From: an uncultured Erysipelotrichaceae bacterium
GTDB taxonomy: Bacteria > Bacillota_I > Bacilli_A > RFN20 > CAG-826
Assembly: GCA_902799855.1 (NCBI GenBank)
Contig: CADCCA010000030.1
Coordinates: forward strand, 1-12,417
Length of the DNA stretch: 12,417 bases
Direction: 5' to 3'
The notes under the pieces were generated by a model. The model had not been told where the DNA came from. It saw only the letters and a program-made list of their open reading frames with translations, and did no database searches. The number at the start of each line of letters is the position of its first letter. Position 1 is the stretch's first letter. The translations under genes were made by a program, and so were the position numbers. This document shows, piece after piece, positions 7,147 to 12,417 of the stretch.

Positions 7147-7532
7147 TGGTAGGGATGATTATTTCGTTTTTTGTAGCGTTTCTTTCTTTTAATTTCTTTA
7201 TGAATTCATATCAGATAAACGGAATAAATCGCCTTGTTTTAGGTATGCCTGTTTCTTTATATGAAACCGCGATAAATATGATTGATATCGATGAAGAAGA
7301 AGGTCCATTTTTTAATAAGAATGAACTTGAAGATAATTTAACCTCATTTTACGCATTTCATATGCCTAGATATACCGATGATTATCGCCTTAGTTTTTAT
7401 TATTATAATCCTAACAATCATTCACTTTATTTAGGCAATGAACCGCGTGCAGTAGAAGTGACAATAAGAGCGAGCCTAGTCTTGTTTAATAATTATCGCC
7501 GCACGATGTTTTATGAAATAAGGAGCAACTAA
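7146..7532 (+). CDS. Small bitopic pilin-like protein
   Basis: The 128-residue protein has one hydrophobic N-terminal segment (about 1-20, MVGMIISFFVAFLSFNFF) followed by a polar, aromatic domain expected outside the membrane. This is the shape of minor pilins and TadE-type proteins, but no family signature is clear. A processing site of the usual G-(E) kind is only possible around residue 3 (VG/MIISFF) and lacks the acidic residue. Start and stop are both shared with neighbours: ATG overlaps the previous TAA by one base (TAATG) and its own TAA overlaps the ATPase ATG the same way, implying translational coupling. GGAGG lies nine bases upstream. A role as a minor filament subunit is inferred from context. 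Confidence 0.7.
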   Translation: MVGMIISFFVAFLSFNFFMNSYQINGINRLVLGMPVSLYETAINMIDIDEEEGPFFNKNELEDNLTSFYAFHMPRYTDDYRLSFYYYNPNNHSLYLGNEPRAVEVTIRASLVLFNNYRRTMFYEIRSN

Positions 7533-8587
7533 TGGATATCGATAAAACCATTCTCTTTTTTGAAGGTTCTTTTCTTAGACCTTTATTAACGAATAAAAAC
7601 GTTACCGATATCTCTTATAACGGTCACGATATTTATTATGTCGATAATGATTTAGGTCGCTGTAAAAGCAAAATCCAAGTGAGTAGACAAGAAGCTAAGG
7701 ATTTCATTAGGCAAATCGCTAATCTCAGTGAAAAGCAATTCTCCTATCAATGCCCACAGCTAGATGTTTCTTTTGGCAAATATCGTTTCAACGCGATTCA
7801 TCAAAGCATATCTAGAAAAGGCAACCAGGAGTGCGTCTGCTTTGCGGTTCGTATTGCTTCCTCTTCCTTAAGATTTGGTAAAGAAGGTGAACTAGATGAA
7901 AACGTTAAAGAACTACTAGATGTCTTAATAAATTCTGGTGTTTCAATTGCCATTGGCGGAATGACTGGTAGCGGTAAGACAGAACTACAAAAATACCTCA
8001 TTTCTCGTATGAAAGAGTATACCCGTGTCATCATTATCGATAACATTTTAGAACTCGATCAATTCACGCCTACTCATGATTTAGACCTCAATATCTGGCA
8101 AGTCGACGAAAAAAGAGACAGCGCCTCTATTCAAAACTTAGTGAGAAGCGCCTTAAGAAGTAATCCAGATTGGTTGATTGTAGCAGAGTCTCGCGGTAAA
8201 GAAATGCTTGAAGTATTAAACTCTTCTTTAACGGGTCATCCAATTATTACAACCTTGCATGCCTTTGATATTAATAGCATGCCAATAAGAATGACAAGAA
8301 TGGTGATGATGAATGAACAAAAATCATCATTTAACGATATATACAGTGATATTTCCTACCACATGCGCTTTTACATTTATTTAAAGCGGAAATATCAAAA
8401 TAACGGTGTGGTTTTAAGATACATTTCATCCATTGGCTACCTGAAAGGTAGAACGATGGAAGAAATATACGGTAGCGATGGAAAGGATAAGCACATAAGT
8501 ACGCTATCGAATGAGGCGATTAAGTTGCTTGATATCTCACAAGCTTCGCCTCGTTTTGTAGAAACTTTTATAGGAGGATCTAAATGA
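7532..8587 (+). CDS. cpaF: CpaF/TadA-family filament assembly ATPase
   Basis: A cytoplasmic hexameric ATPase of the type II/IV secretion superfamily that powers Tad pilus assembly or related secretion. Length is 351 residues, shorter than typical CpaF (around 400-450) because the N-terminal domain is reduced. Motifs: Walker A GGMTGSGKT at 142-150, Asp box VIIIDNILEL at 166-175, Walker B region NPDWLIVAESRG at 211-222 with Glu219, and His box TTLHA at 240-244. CpaF proteins usually have VGEVRG where this has VAESRG. The catalytic set is intact, so it should be active. AAGGAG is six bases upstream, and the ATG overlaps the previous stop. The TadB gene starts inside its end (ATGA). This is the only ATPase in the operon, so no separate retraction motor is seen. 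Confidence 0.92.
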   Translation: MDIDKTILFFEGSFLRPLLTNKNVTDISYNGHDIYYVDNDLGRCKSKIQVSRQEAKDFIRQIANLSEKQFSYQCPQLDVSFGKYRFNAIHQSISRKGNQECVCFAVRIASSSLRFGKEGELDENVKELLDVLINSGVSIAIGGMTGSGKTELQKYLISRMKEYTRVIIIDNILELDQFTPTHDLDLNIWQVDEKRDSASIQNLVRSALRSNPDWLIVAESRGKEMLEVLNSSLTGHPIITTLHAFDINSMPIRMTRMVMMNEQKSSFNDIYSDISYHMRFYIYLKRKYQNNGVVLRYISSIGYLKGRTMEEIYGSDGKDKHISTLSNEAIKLLDISQASPRFVETFIGGSK

Positions 8588-9291
8588 ATTTTGTGCTTGT
8601 TGGTATAGTGGTGTCATTTGTTTTATCGGGCGTCAATTTTATAGCTACCCAAAACATTTTTTCAACTCTATTCATATTCCTAATCTCCCTAGTGTTTTTT
8701 GTACTAATTGTCAAAAAGCAAATGGCCAAAAACCAACTCAAAATCCATCGCTACCATCAGTGTTATCAATTTATTAACACATTTATCGTTTCTTTAAATA
8801 TCAAGGGTTCTATGAGTGCGGCTATTGAAAGCAGTTATGAAGTCAGTGATGAAACCACTAAAGAAGTCTTAGATTCCATTAAAGAAATGAATGAAGAAGA
8901 AAAAATAGGCTACCTGTGCAAGCATTTCAAGTTCGATTTATATCGCTTGTTTGTTGATATCGTTAGCCTATGGAATGAAGAAGGAGGAGACATTTTAAAG
9001 ATGAGCCAGTACTTAGTTAATCAAGCTAGATTAAAAGAGCAATACCTAATCACTTGCGAAACAATTCATCGTCAAAAGACCATTGAATTTGTCACATTGT
9101 GGAGCATCTCATTAGCGATTTTAGCAATCCTTCGTTTCACTCTTTCACAGTTCTTTTATCGTATCAGTGGTTCTCTTTTTTATCAGATATCAGTGGTCAT
9201 CATTATCTTATTCGCGCTTTTCTCGGTCTACATTCTTCTATTAAGAGTGAGCAAATTTGAACTGGAGGGATGGAAAGATGAAGAGAAATAA
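8584..9291 (+). CDS. tadB: TadB-like inner-membrane platform protein
   Basis: This 235-residue protein has two N-terminal membrane segments (about 2-21 and 26-43), a helical cytoplasmic T2SF-like domain at about 50-165 (including SLWNEEGGDILKMSQYL) and two C-terminal membrane segments (about 168-185 and 199-220). That is the TadB plan, here somewhat shortened. In Tad systems TadB and TadC form the membrane platform on which the ATPase acts to push pilin into the filament. ATGA overlap with the ATPase gene and an AGGAGG eight bases upstream show tight coupling. Sequence similarity to named TadB proteins is weak by eye; architecture and gene order carry the call. Confidence 0.8.
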   Translation: MNFVLVGIVVSFVLSGVNFIATQNIFSTLFIFLISLVFFVLIVKKQMAKNQLKIHRYHQCYQFINTFIVSLNIKGSMSAAIESSYEVSDETTKEVLDSIKEMNEEEKIGYLCKHFKFDLYRLFVDIVSLWNEEGGDILKMSQYLVNQARLKEQYLITCETIHRQKTIEFVTLWSISLAILAILRFTLSQFFYRISGSLFYQISVVIIILFALFSVYILLLRVSKFELEGWKDEEK

Positions 9292-9952
9292 GATTAGAGA
9301 AACCATTGAATTTGCTGGTCTTTCTTATCAAAAAGAAATGACCAAGATTTCTTTAATTAACATCGTGATGCTTATCGGAGGTGTCGTTTTATATTTCTTC
9401 CTTAAGAATATTATTTATTCGATGTTTGTTTTAATCGCTCTAGCGGTTTTGGATTATGTTTTAATTTCACAATATAACGATAAGAAAAAAGCCATTATCA
9501 AAAGCCGTGAAAACGAACTAATCGCTATTATCTCGTATTTCGATGTTTATATCAGAAACAACAATAATGTTTATCAATCTTTTAACTTGTTGATTCCGTA
9601 TTGTTCTTTCTGGATGAAAGGCAAAATTGAGGAATTATTAGAAGAAATTGACAAAGATAAAACCGTTCAACCATTTGTGAATTTCGCTAACAATTTTAAA
9701 AACATCGCTACACAAAGTCTCATGCTTTCAATTTATCAAATGATCGACCAAGGAGAAAACTCTGAACAGTTAACCCACTTTAACGTATTATTTGATGAGA
9801 TATCTAGAAATAGAAATCAAGAGATGGTGGAACAGAAGAATAAGGCATTATCAAATATGTCGACATTTCCATTAATTGGTGCGGGATTAATCACCATATC
9901 TTTAACAATTTCGATCCTGACTATTTTAGGAGATTTGATCAATGTCATATAA
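9278..9952 (+). CDS. tadC: TadC-like inner-membrane platform protein
   Basis: The 224-residue protein has two N-terminal membrane segments (about 24-42 and 45-65), a helical cytoplasmic T2SF-like domain (about 70-185, including MIDQGENSEQLTHFNVLFDEI, the usual region of GExSG-like loops) and one C-terminal hydrophobic segment at about 197-220. It pairs with TadB as the second platform subunit. I chose the ATG at 9278 because GGAGGG lies nine bases upstream; an in-frame TTG at 9257 sits before that site. It overlaps the TadB gene by 14 bases and the following TadE-like gene by 11 bases. Confidence 0.8.
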   Translation: MKRNKIRETIEFAGLSYQKEMTKISLINIVMLIGGVVLYFFLKNIIYSMFVLIALAVLDYVLISQYNDKKKAIIKSRENELIAIISYFDVYIRNNNNVYQSFNLLIPYCSFWMKGKIEELLEEIDKDKTVQPFVNFANNFKNIATQSLMLSIYQMIDQGENSEQLTHFNVLFDEISRNRNQEMVEQKNKALSNMSTFPLIGAGLITISLTISILTILGDLINVI

Positions 9953-10283
9953 AGTTGGGCTAATTCTTTCAATGGTATTTGTAGCGTTATTCTTTCTTTT
10001 TGGTGCAGACCTCATCACCCTAGAAAGCGTTTATAGCACTCTTGATGCTAAAGCTAATAATATCTCTTACATAATTTCTAGAAACGGAGTAATAAACACT
10101 GACTTTAAGTACTATATAGAAACAACCTTTTCCGTAGAGTTTGAGTGTCCAAACAACACATCTCCCACCTTTGGTGAACAAATCATTTATACAATATCAA
10201 CCACCTATCGTCCTCTGGTGATTTCTAAAACGGAAATGACTATTAAAATCAAAAGAATGACGATTATTGGTTTTTATGGTTAG
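9942..10283 (+). CDS. TadE-like bitopic pilin-like protein
   Basis: The 113-residue protein starts with a single hydrophobic helix (about 5-24) preceded by one Lys, followed by an outside domain of about 85 residues. The C-terminal half alternates polar and hydrophobic residues (EQIIYTISTTYRPLVISKTE) and ends in FYG, like TadE/TadF and DUF4320-type pseudopilins. The call rests on size, topology and place after TadC. AGGAG is 10 bases before the ATG, within the TadC gene. Stop TAG is immediately followed by the ribosome site of the small pilin gene. It is likely a minor pilin or chaperone-like part of the filament. Confidence 0.65.
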   Translation: MSYKVGLILSMVFVALFFLFGADLITLESVYSTLDAKANNISYIISRNGVINTDFKYYIETTFSVEFECPNNTSPTFGEQIIYTISTTYRPLVISKTEMTIKIKRMTIIGFYG

Positions 10284-10297
10284 AAAGGAGGTAAGCT

Positions 10298-10447
10298 ATG
10301 TCTGAACTAAAAGGGCAATTACTAGGTATCGTCTTAGTTTTGATGGTATTTGGTATCGTCGCTGCCAGTTTAACAGCGATTTTCAACAACTTGTCTAGCT
10401 CGGTAACAAGTGAAGTTAGCAAAGCTATTAGCCAATACGGCCTATAG
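10298..10447 (+). CDS. Flp-like candidate major pilin, 49 residues
   Basis: A short gene with ATG at 10298 and TAG at 10445-10447 encodes a protein beginning MSELKGQLLGIVLVL, with a hydrophobic core to about residue 29 and then a short amphipathic tail rich in Ser, Asn and Val ending QYGL. The size, single helix and place at the end of a TadA-TadB-TadC-TadE run match Flp-type pilins, which form the Tad filament. KG at 5-6 could be a prepilin peptidase site, but the Glu normally at +5 of mature Flp is not there (Ile instead), so processing is uncertain. A perfect AAAGGAGG six bases before the ATG is the strongest ribosome site in the operon, as expected for a major subunit. A terminator follows 15 bases after the stop. 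Confidence 0.75.
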   Translation: MSELKGQLLGIVLVLMVFGIVAASLTAIFNNLSSSVTSEVSKAISQYGL

Positions 10448-10462
10448 TCAATTAAAACAATC

Positions 10463-10486
10463 AACGGCTGAAAATGCCGTTTTTTG
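10463..10486 (+). terminator. Rho-independent terminator of the pilus-like operon
   Basis: AACGGC at 10463-10468, a 7-base loop, and GCCGTT at 10476-10481 followed by a T-run to 10485 make a clean GC-rich stem and U-tract, 15 bases after the small pilin gene. Confidence 0.88.
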
Positions 10487-10505
10487 TATTGAAGATTTTT
10501 CGTAG

Positions 10506-10514
10506 TGTTATAAA
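10506..10514 (+). promoter_or_regulatory. Extended -10 promoter of the acyl carrier protein gene
   Basis: TG at 10506-10507, one base, then TATAAA at 10509-10514 form an extended -10 box. Six bases later is GTG at 10521, directly followed by ATG at 10524. The -35 region is poor (TTGAAG is only 14 bases upstream; TTGTAT is 19). Transcription would begin at or next to the start codon. Confidence 0.5.
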
Positions 10515-10523
10515 ATAGTCGTG

Positions 10524-10748
10524 ATGGAAATCTTAGAAATAGTTAAGGAAAAGATTAAAGATAGAATCAACGTTGATTCAATTAACTATGATGACAGATT
10601 GGACGAATTAGGTCTCGATTCTTTAGATTTGGTAGAAACCATGCTTAAAATCGAAGAAGCGGTAGGCGTTGAATTCACCAGTGATGAAATTGTTGAATTA
10701 AAAACAATTCAAGACGTAGTTAATTTAATTGAATCAAAAAAGAAATAA
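10524..10748 (+). CDS. acpP: Acyl carrier protein
   Basis: This 74-residue acidic helical protein carries growing acyl chains in fatty acid and phospholipid synthesis. The phosphopantetheine attachment motif GLDSLDLVE is at about residues 30-38, with the serine at 33. Length and four-helix pattern are normal for a type II ACP. The reading frame can start at GTG 10521 or ATG 10524; ATG is chosen, but neither has a Shine-Dalgarno sequence and both are right at the predicted transcription start, so the mRNA may be leaderless. It is a single gene after the pilus terminator; no fatty acid genes are adjacent and no terminator separates it from the tRNA genes. Confidence 0.93.
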   Translation: MEILEIVKEKIKDRINVDSINYDDRLDELGLDSLDLVETMLKIEEAVGVEFTSDEIVELKTIQDVVNLIESKKK

Positions 10749-10753
10749 TTATC

Positions 10754-10782
10754 TTGTCTTTATTTAAGGCGCGTGATATTAT
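10754..10782 (+). promoter_or_regulatory. Promoter of the tRNA-Asn/tRNA-Glu unit
   Basis: TTGTCT at 10754-10759 and TATTAT at 10777-10782 are 17 bases apart, and TG at 10774-10775 makes the -10 extended. The predicted start near 10789 is about 17 bases before tRNA-Asn. A GCGCG/CGCGC inverted repeat (10769-10773 and 10789-10793) brackets the -10 box. Confidence 0.7.
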
Positions 10783-10805
10783 TTGTATCGCGCTTATAAA
10801 GCGTT

Positions 10806-10881
10806 GCCTACCTAGCTCAGTCGGTAGAGCTATCGGCTGTTAACCGATCGGTCGTGGGTTCGAGTCCCTCGGTAGGCGCCA
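10806..10881 (+). tRNA. tRNA-Asn (anticodon GTT)
   Basis: The cloverleaf is complete: acceptor GCCTACC pairs with GGTAGGC, D arm GCTC/GAGC, anticodon stem ATCGG/CCGAT with GTT at 10839-10841, T loop TTCGAGT, G discriminator and encoded CCA at 10879-10881. The T stem GTGGG/CCCTC has a T-T mismatch at its second pair (positions 50:64 in tRNA numbering), which is unusual. The anticodon arm is identical in pattern to Bacillus tRNA-Asn. Confidence 0.96.
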
Positions 10882-10886
10882 TTTTT

Positions 10887-10963
10887 GGCGAATTGGAGAA
10901 GCGGCTTAACTCACATGCCTTTCACGCATGCATTCACGGGTTCGAATCCCGTATTCGTCACCA
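10887..10963 (+). tRNA. tRNA-Glu (anticodon TTC)
   Basis: Acceptor GGCGAAT pairs with ATTCGTC (one G-T pair), D stem GAG/CTC, anticodon stem CATGC/GCATG with loop CTTTCAC and TTC at 10921-10923, T stem ACGGG/CCCGT with loop TTCGAAT, and encoded CCA at 10961-10963. It lies five bases (all T) after tRNA-Asn and must be processed from the same transcript. Confidence 0.96.
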
Positions 10964-10975
10964 ACTTAGAAACAT

Positions 10976-11009
10976 AGGATTGATACAAACGTGTCAGTCC
11001 TTTTTCTTT
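10976..11009 (+). terminator. Rho-independent terminator after the tRNA genes
   Basis: AGGATTGATAC at 10976-10986 pairs with GTGTCAGTCCT at 10991-11001 over 11 pairs (two G-T), with loop AAAC and a T-rich tail TTTTTCTTT. It ends the tRNA transcript 13 bases after tRNA-Glu. Confidence 0.88.
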
Positions 11010-11034
11010 AGATATAATCTAACTTTTTTGTAAT

Positions 11035-11072
11035 ATGCCCATTTTACGGTTTAGTCAAAAAGGGCATTTTTT
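11035..11072 (+). terminator. Second terminator-like hairpin, no gene assigned
   Basis: ATGCCC at 11035-11040 pairs with GGGCAT at 11062-11067; after one A-A mismatch TTTT/AAAA extends the stem, leaving an 11-base loop, and a T-run reaches 11072. It comes soon after the tRNA terminator. The 62 bases between them hold no gene that I can see, though a TATAAT stands at 11013-11018. Confidence 0.6.
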
Positions 11073-11097
11073 GATAAAAATCAAGAAAACCATATAG

Positions 11098-11136
11098 AAC
11101 GTTCCACCGAAATTAGGCAACGTTCCACCGAAATTA
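11098..11136. repeat. 18-bp tandem direct repeat upstream of hsdM
   Basis: The 18-base unit AACGTTCCACCGAAATTA occurs identically at 11098-11115 and 11119-11136, a 21-base period, i.e. two turns of the helix. Its ACCGAAAT core appears again in inverted orientation (ATTTCGGT) at 11163-11170, ending in the first base of a TATAAT box at 11170-11175. The whole lies 80-120 bases before the hsdM start. This looks like an operator array for a repressor or other regulator; no protein for it is identified in the window. Confidence 0.8.
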
Positions 11137-11169
11137 ATTGGTTTTATGGAAAAGATTTCTATATTTCGG

Positions 11170-11175
11170 TATAAT
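11170..11175 (+). promoter_or_regulatory. Candidate -10 box of hsdM
   Basis: A perfect TATAAT ends 41 bases before the hsdM start codon. No good -35 hexamer is seen at the usual distance (TGGAAA at 17 bases), which is compatible with an activator-dependent or weak promoter. It overlaps the inverted third copy of the repeat core, so a bound protein would block it. Confidence 0.45.
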
Positions 11176-11216
11176 CATATTTGATTATTGTCTAACATAG
11201 GCTGGAGGACGGAATA

Positions 11217-11594
11217 ATGGCAAACGATAGATTTGATGTTTTATGGGATGATAACCCAGTAGATGTTACTGCTGAAGCTAATTTTATATGGAGCATAGCA
11301 AATAAGTTGCGTGGCACCTATATGCCGGATAAATACGGCGACGTTATTATTCCTATGACCATAATTCGTAGATTTGAATGTGCTCTATCAAACACCAAAC
11401 AGCAAGTTGTTGATTTATATGATAAAAATCCTGATTATCCTGCAAAAGCGTTTGAAAAGATTACGGGGTATCAATTCTATAATGTTAGCCATTTTACCTT
11501 AAAAGAATTAACAAATGACCCTGATAATTTAGCTGCTAATTTTAAAGATTATATTAATGGATTTTCTGAAAATGTTCGGCTTTTTCAGAATTAG
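11217..11594 (+). pseudogene. hsdM: Type I restriction-modification methyltransferase HsdM, N-terminal fragment
   Basis: The first 125 residues match the HsdM N-terminal helical domain: ANFIWSIANKLRGTYMPDKYGDVIIPMTIIRRFE and DYINGFSENVR, both typical. GGAGG lies 10 bases before the ATG. The frame then runs LFQN and hits TAG at 11592-11594. The rest of HsdM continues in the -1 frame from about 11585 (FSELDLNPKTYDSIKMGYIFENL). About 27-30 residues normally found between GFSENVR and the ELDLNP region are missing, so the cause is most likely a small out-of-frame deletion, not a single-base slip. The intact protein would be the modification subunit that works with HsdS for adenine methylation; this fragment alone has no catalytic motif. 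Confidence 0.85.
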
Positions 11595-12417
11595 ATCTAA
11601 ATCCAAAAACTTATGACTCAATTAAAATGGGATATATTTTTGAAAATTTAATTGGTCGCTTCTTCCAAAATGTTGATGCTGGTCAATTTTATACAGGCAG
11701 GGATATTATTAAGACTTTAGTGTCAATTTTAATATCTGAAGGCTGTGATGATATTTATCAAGATCATAGAGTAATTACTGTTTGCGATCAAGCATGTGGA
11801 ACTGGTGGCATGCTTTCTACTGCTTATTCGTATCTAAAGCATATTAATCCAACAGCGGATATACGCTTGTTTGGGCAAGAATTTATGGGCCCTTCCTACG
11901 CAATTGGTTTAGCCGAAATGTTAATTAAAGGCCAAGATGCACGCAACTTTAGGCATGCCGATACATTTAAAATTGACTGTTTTAAAGACACTAAAATGCG
12001 ATTCGTTATCGAGAATCCTCCGTTTGGAACACCATGGTCTGGCAAGGATGCCAAAGAAGGACAAGAAGAAGCGGTTAAACAAGAATTTGCTAAATCTGCA
12101 AATGGTGATTCTAGATGGGGTGCGGGTCTGCCAAGTGGTGGTGATTCACAATTGATATTCCTCCAATCAGCTATAGACAAGATGGACGATAAGTTAGGAC
12201 GTGCAGCAATTATTGAAAACGCATCACCTCTTTTTTCTGGCGGAACAGCCTCTGGTGAGAGTCAAATTAGAAGATGGATGTTGGAACATGATTTGATTGA
12301 AGCAATTATTGCTCTCCCTACAGATTTGTTTTATAACACTGGTATCCAAACTTATGTCTGGATTTTGTCTAAAAATAAGCGAAAAGAGAGGCAAGGTAAA
12401 ATTCAACTTATTGATGC
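11585..12417 (+). pseudogene. hsdM: HsdM catalytic part, displaced frame, cut by the window edge
   Basis: This open stretch runs without a stop to the end of the window, about 277 codons. It carries the N6-adenine methyltransferase motifs: motif I as D-x-ACGTGGM at 11786-11812 and motif IV NPPF at 12014-12025, plus FGQEFMGPSYAIGLAEMLIKG and GAGLPSGGDSQLIFLQ, all HsdM hallmarks. The residue before NPPF is Glu where Ala or Ser is usual. The catalytic core therefore looks intact, but it is out of frame with the N-terminal fragment. The first Met is at 11627 (MGYIFENL) and has no ribosome site. Two readings remain: a dead gene, or a sequence error if coverage is poor. hsdS and hsdR would be expected to the right and cannot be seen. 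Confidence 0.88.

Noticed and set aside
7801..8046. Minus-strand open frame inside the ATPase gene
   Set aside because: It is antisense to the Walker A region and has no ribosome site or recognisable product.
8585..8587. TGA read as tryptophan (Mycoplasma code)
   Set aside because: TGA here ends the ATPase at the usual family length and overlaps the TadB start; Trp codons in all genes are TGG.
9257..9277. TTG start for the TadC-like gene at 9257
   Set aside because: The GGAGGG ribosome site lies downstream of it and suits the ATG at 9278.
10264..10464. Minus-strand open frame opposite the small pilin gene
   Set aside because: The plus strand has a perfect ribosome site, a pilin-like product and a terminator; the minus product is not recognisable.
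11098..11136. CRISPR array
   Set aside because: Only two copies with a 3-base gap; no spacers and no cas genes.
10940..11216. Attachment site made by duplication of the tRNA-Glu 3' end
   Set aside because: I found no second copy of the tRNA end in the window; the 18-bp repeat at 11098-11136 is unrelated to it.
11578..11594. Programmed -1 frameshift joining the two hsdM parts
   Set aside because: No good X-XXY-YYZ slippery site in frame, and the family comparison shows missing residues, so a deletion explains it better.
11937..12155. Plus-strand open frame in another frame of hsdM
   Set aside because: It overlaps the NPPF motif region of HsdM, which is the real frame.

Overview
The window looks like a chromosomal segment of a low-GC Gram-positive-type bacterium (Firmicutes or a Mollicutes relative such as the gut RF39, Izemoplasma or Acholeplasma groups). 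It is AT-rich, has strong AGGAGG-type ribosome sites, and its tRNA genes resemble Bacillus ones and encode CCA. TGA works as a stop, for example at the end of the CpaF-like gene, so the Mycoplasma code is not used. The lineage is inferred; no rRNA or other decisive marker is present.

Layout. 1-51: tail of an incoming gene, closed by a bidirectional terminator. 78-1109 (minus): membrane-anchored GGDEF diguanylate cyclase. 1337-4894 (plus): tightly packed run of two tandem CNNM/CorC-type ion transporters and the ribosome-associated GTPase HflX. 4878-5426 (minus): guanylate kinase, overlapping the end of hflX. 5649-10447 (plus): eight genes joined by overlaps or a few bases and ended by a clear terminator. 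They read as a reduced Tad-like (type IV filament/type II secretion-like) machine: a sigma-region-4-like HTH protein, a Ser-rich exported protein, a bitopic pilin-like protein, a CpaF/TadA ATPase, TadB and TadC platform proteins, a TadE-like protein, and a 49-residue Flp-like candidate major pilin. 10524-10748: acyl carrier protein. 10806-10963: tRNA-Asn and tRNA-Glu with a good promoter and terminator. 11217 to the end: a type I restriction-modification HsdM gene broken by an apparent small out-of-frame deletion.

How the parts work together. The housekeeping part covers divalent cation transport, ribosome rescue or stress (HflX), GMP phosphorylation and fatty-acid carrier function. The pilus-like operon is the distinctive part: one ATPase would drive one TadB/TadC platform to assemble a thin filament from the tiny hydrophobic subunit, with pilin-like minor subunits and the Ser-rich exported protein as likely cell-surface parts. 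No prepilin peptidase, secretin or TadZ is in the window. The restriction-modification fragment sits directly after the tRNA pair, a common place for acquired DNA, and has a repeated operator-like sequence upstream.

Smaller points: two housekeeping genes (gmk and acpP) have a -10 box exactly six bases before the start codon and no ribosome site, as in leaderless mRNAs, and the two CorC-like proteins have each lost a different conserved membrane motif, as if they work only as a pair.
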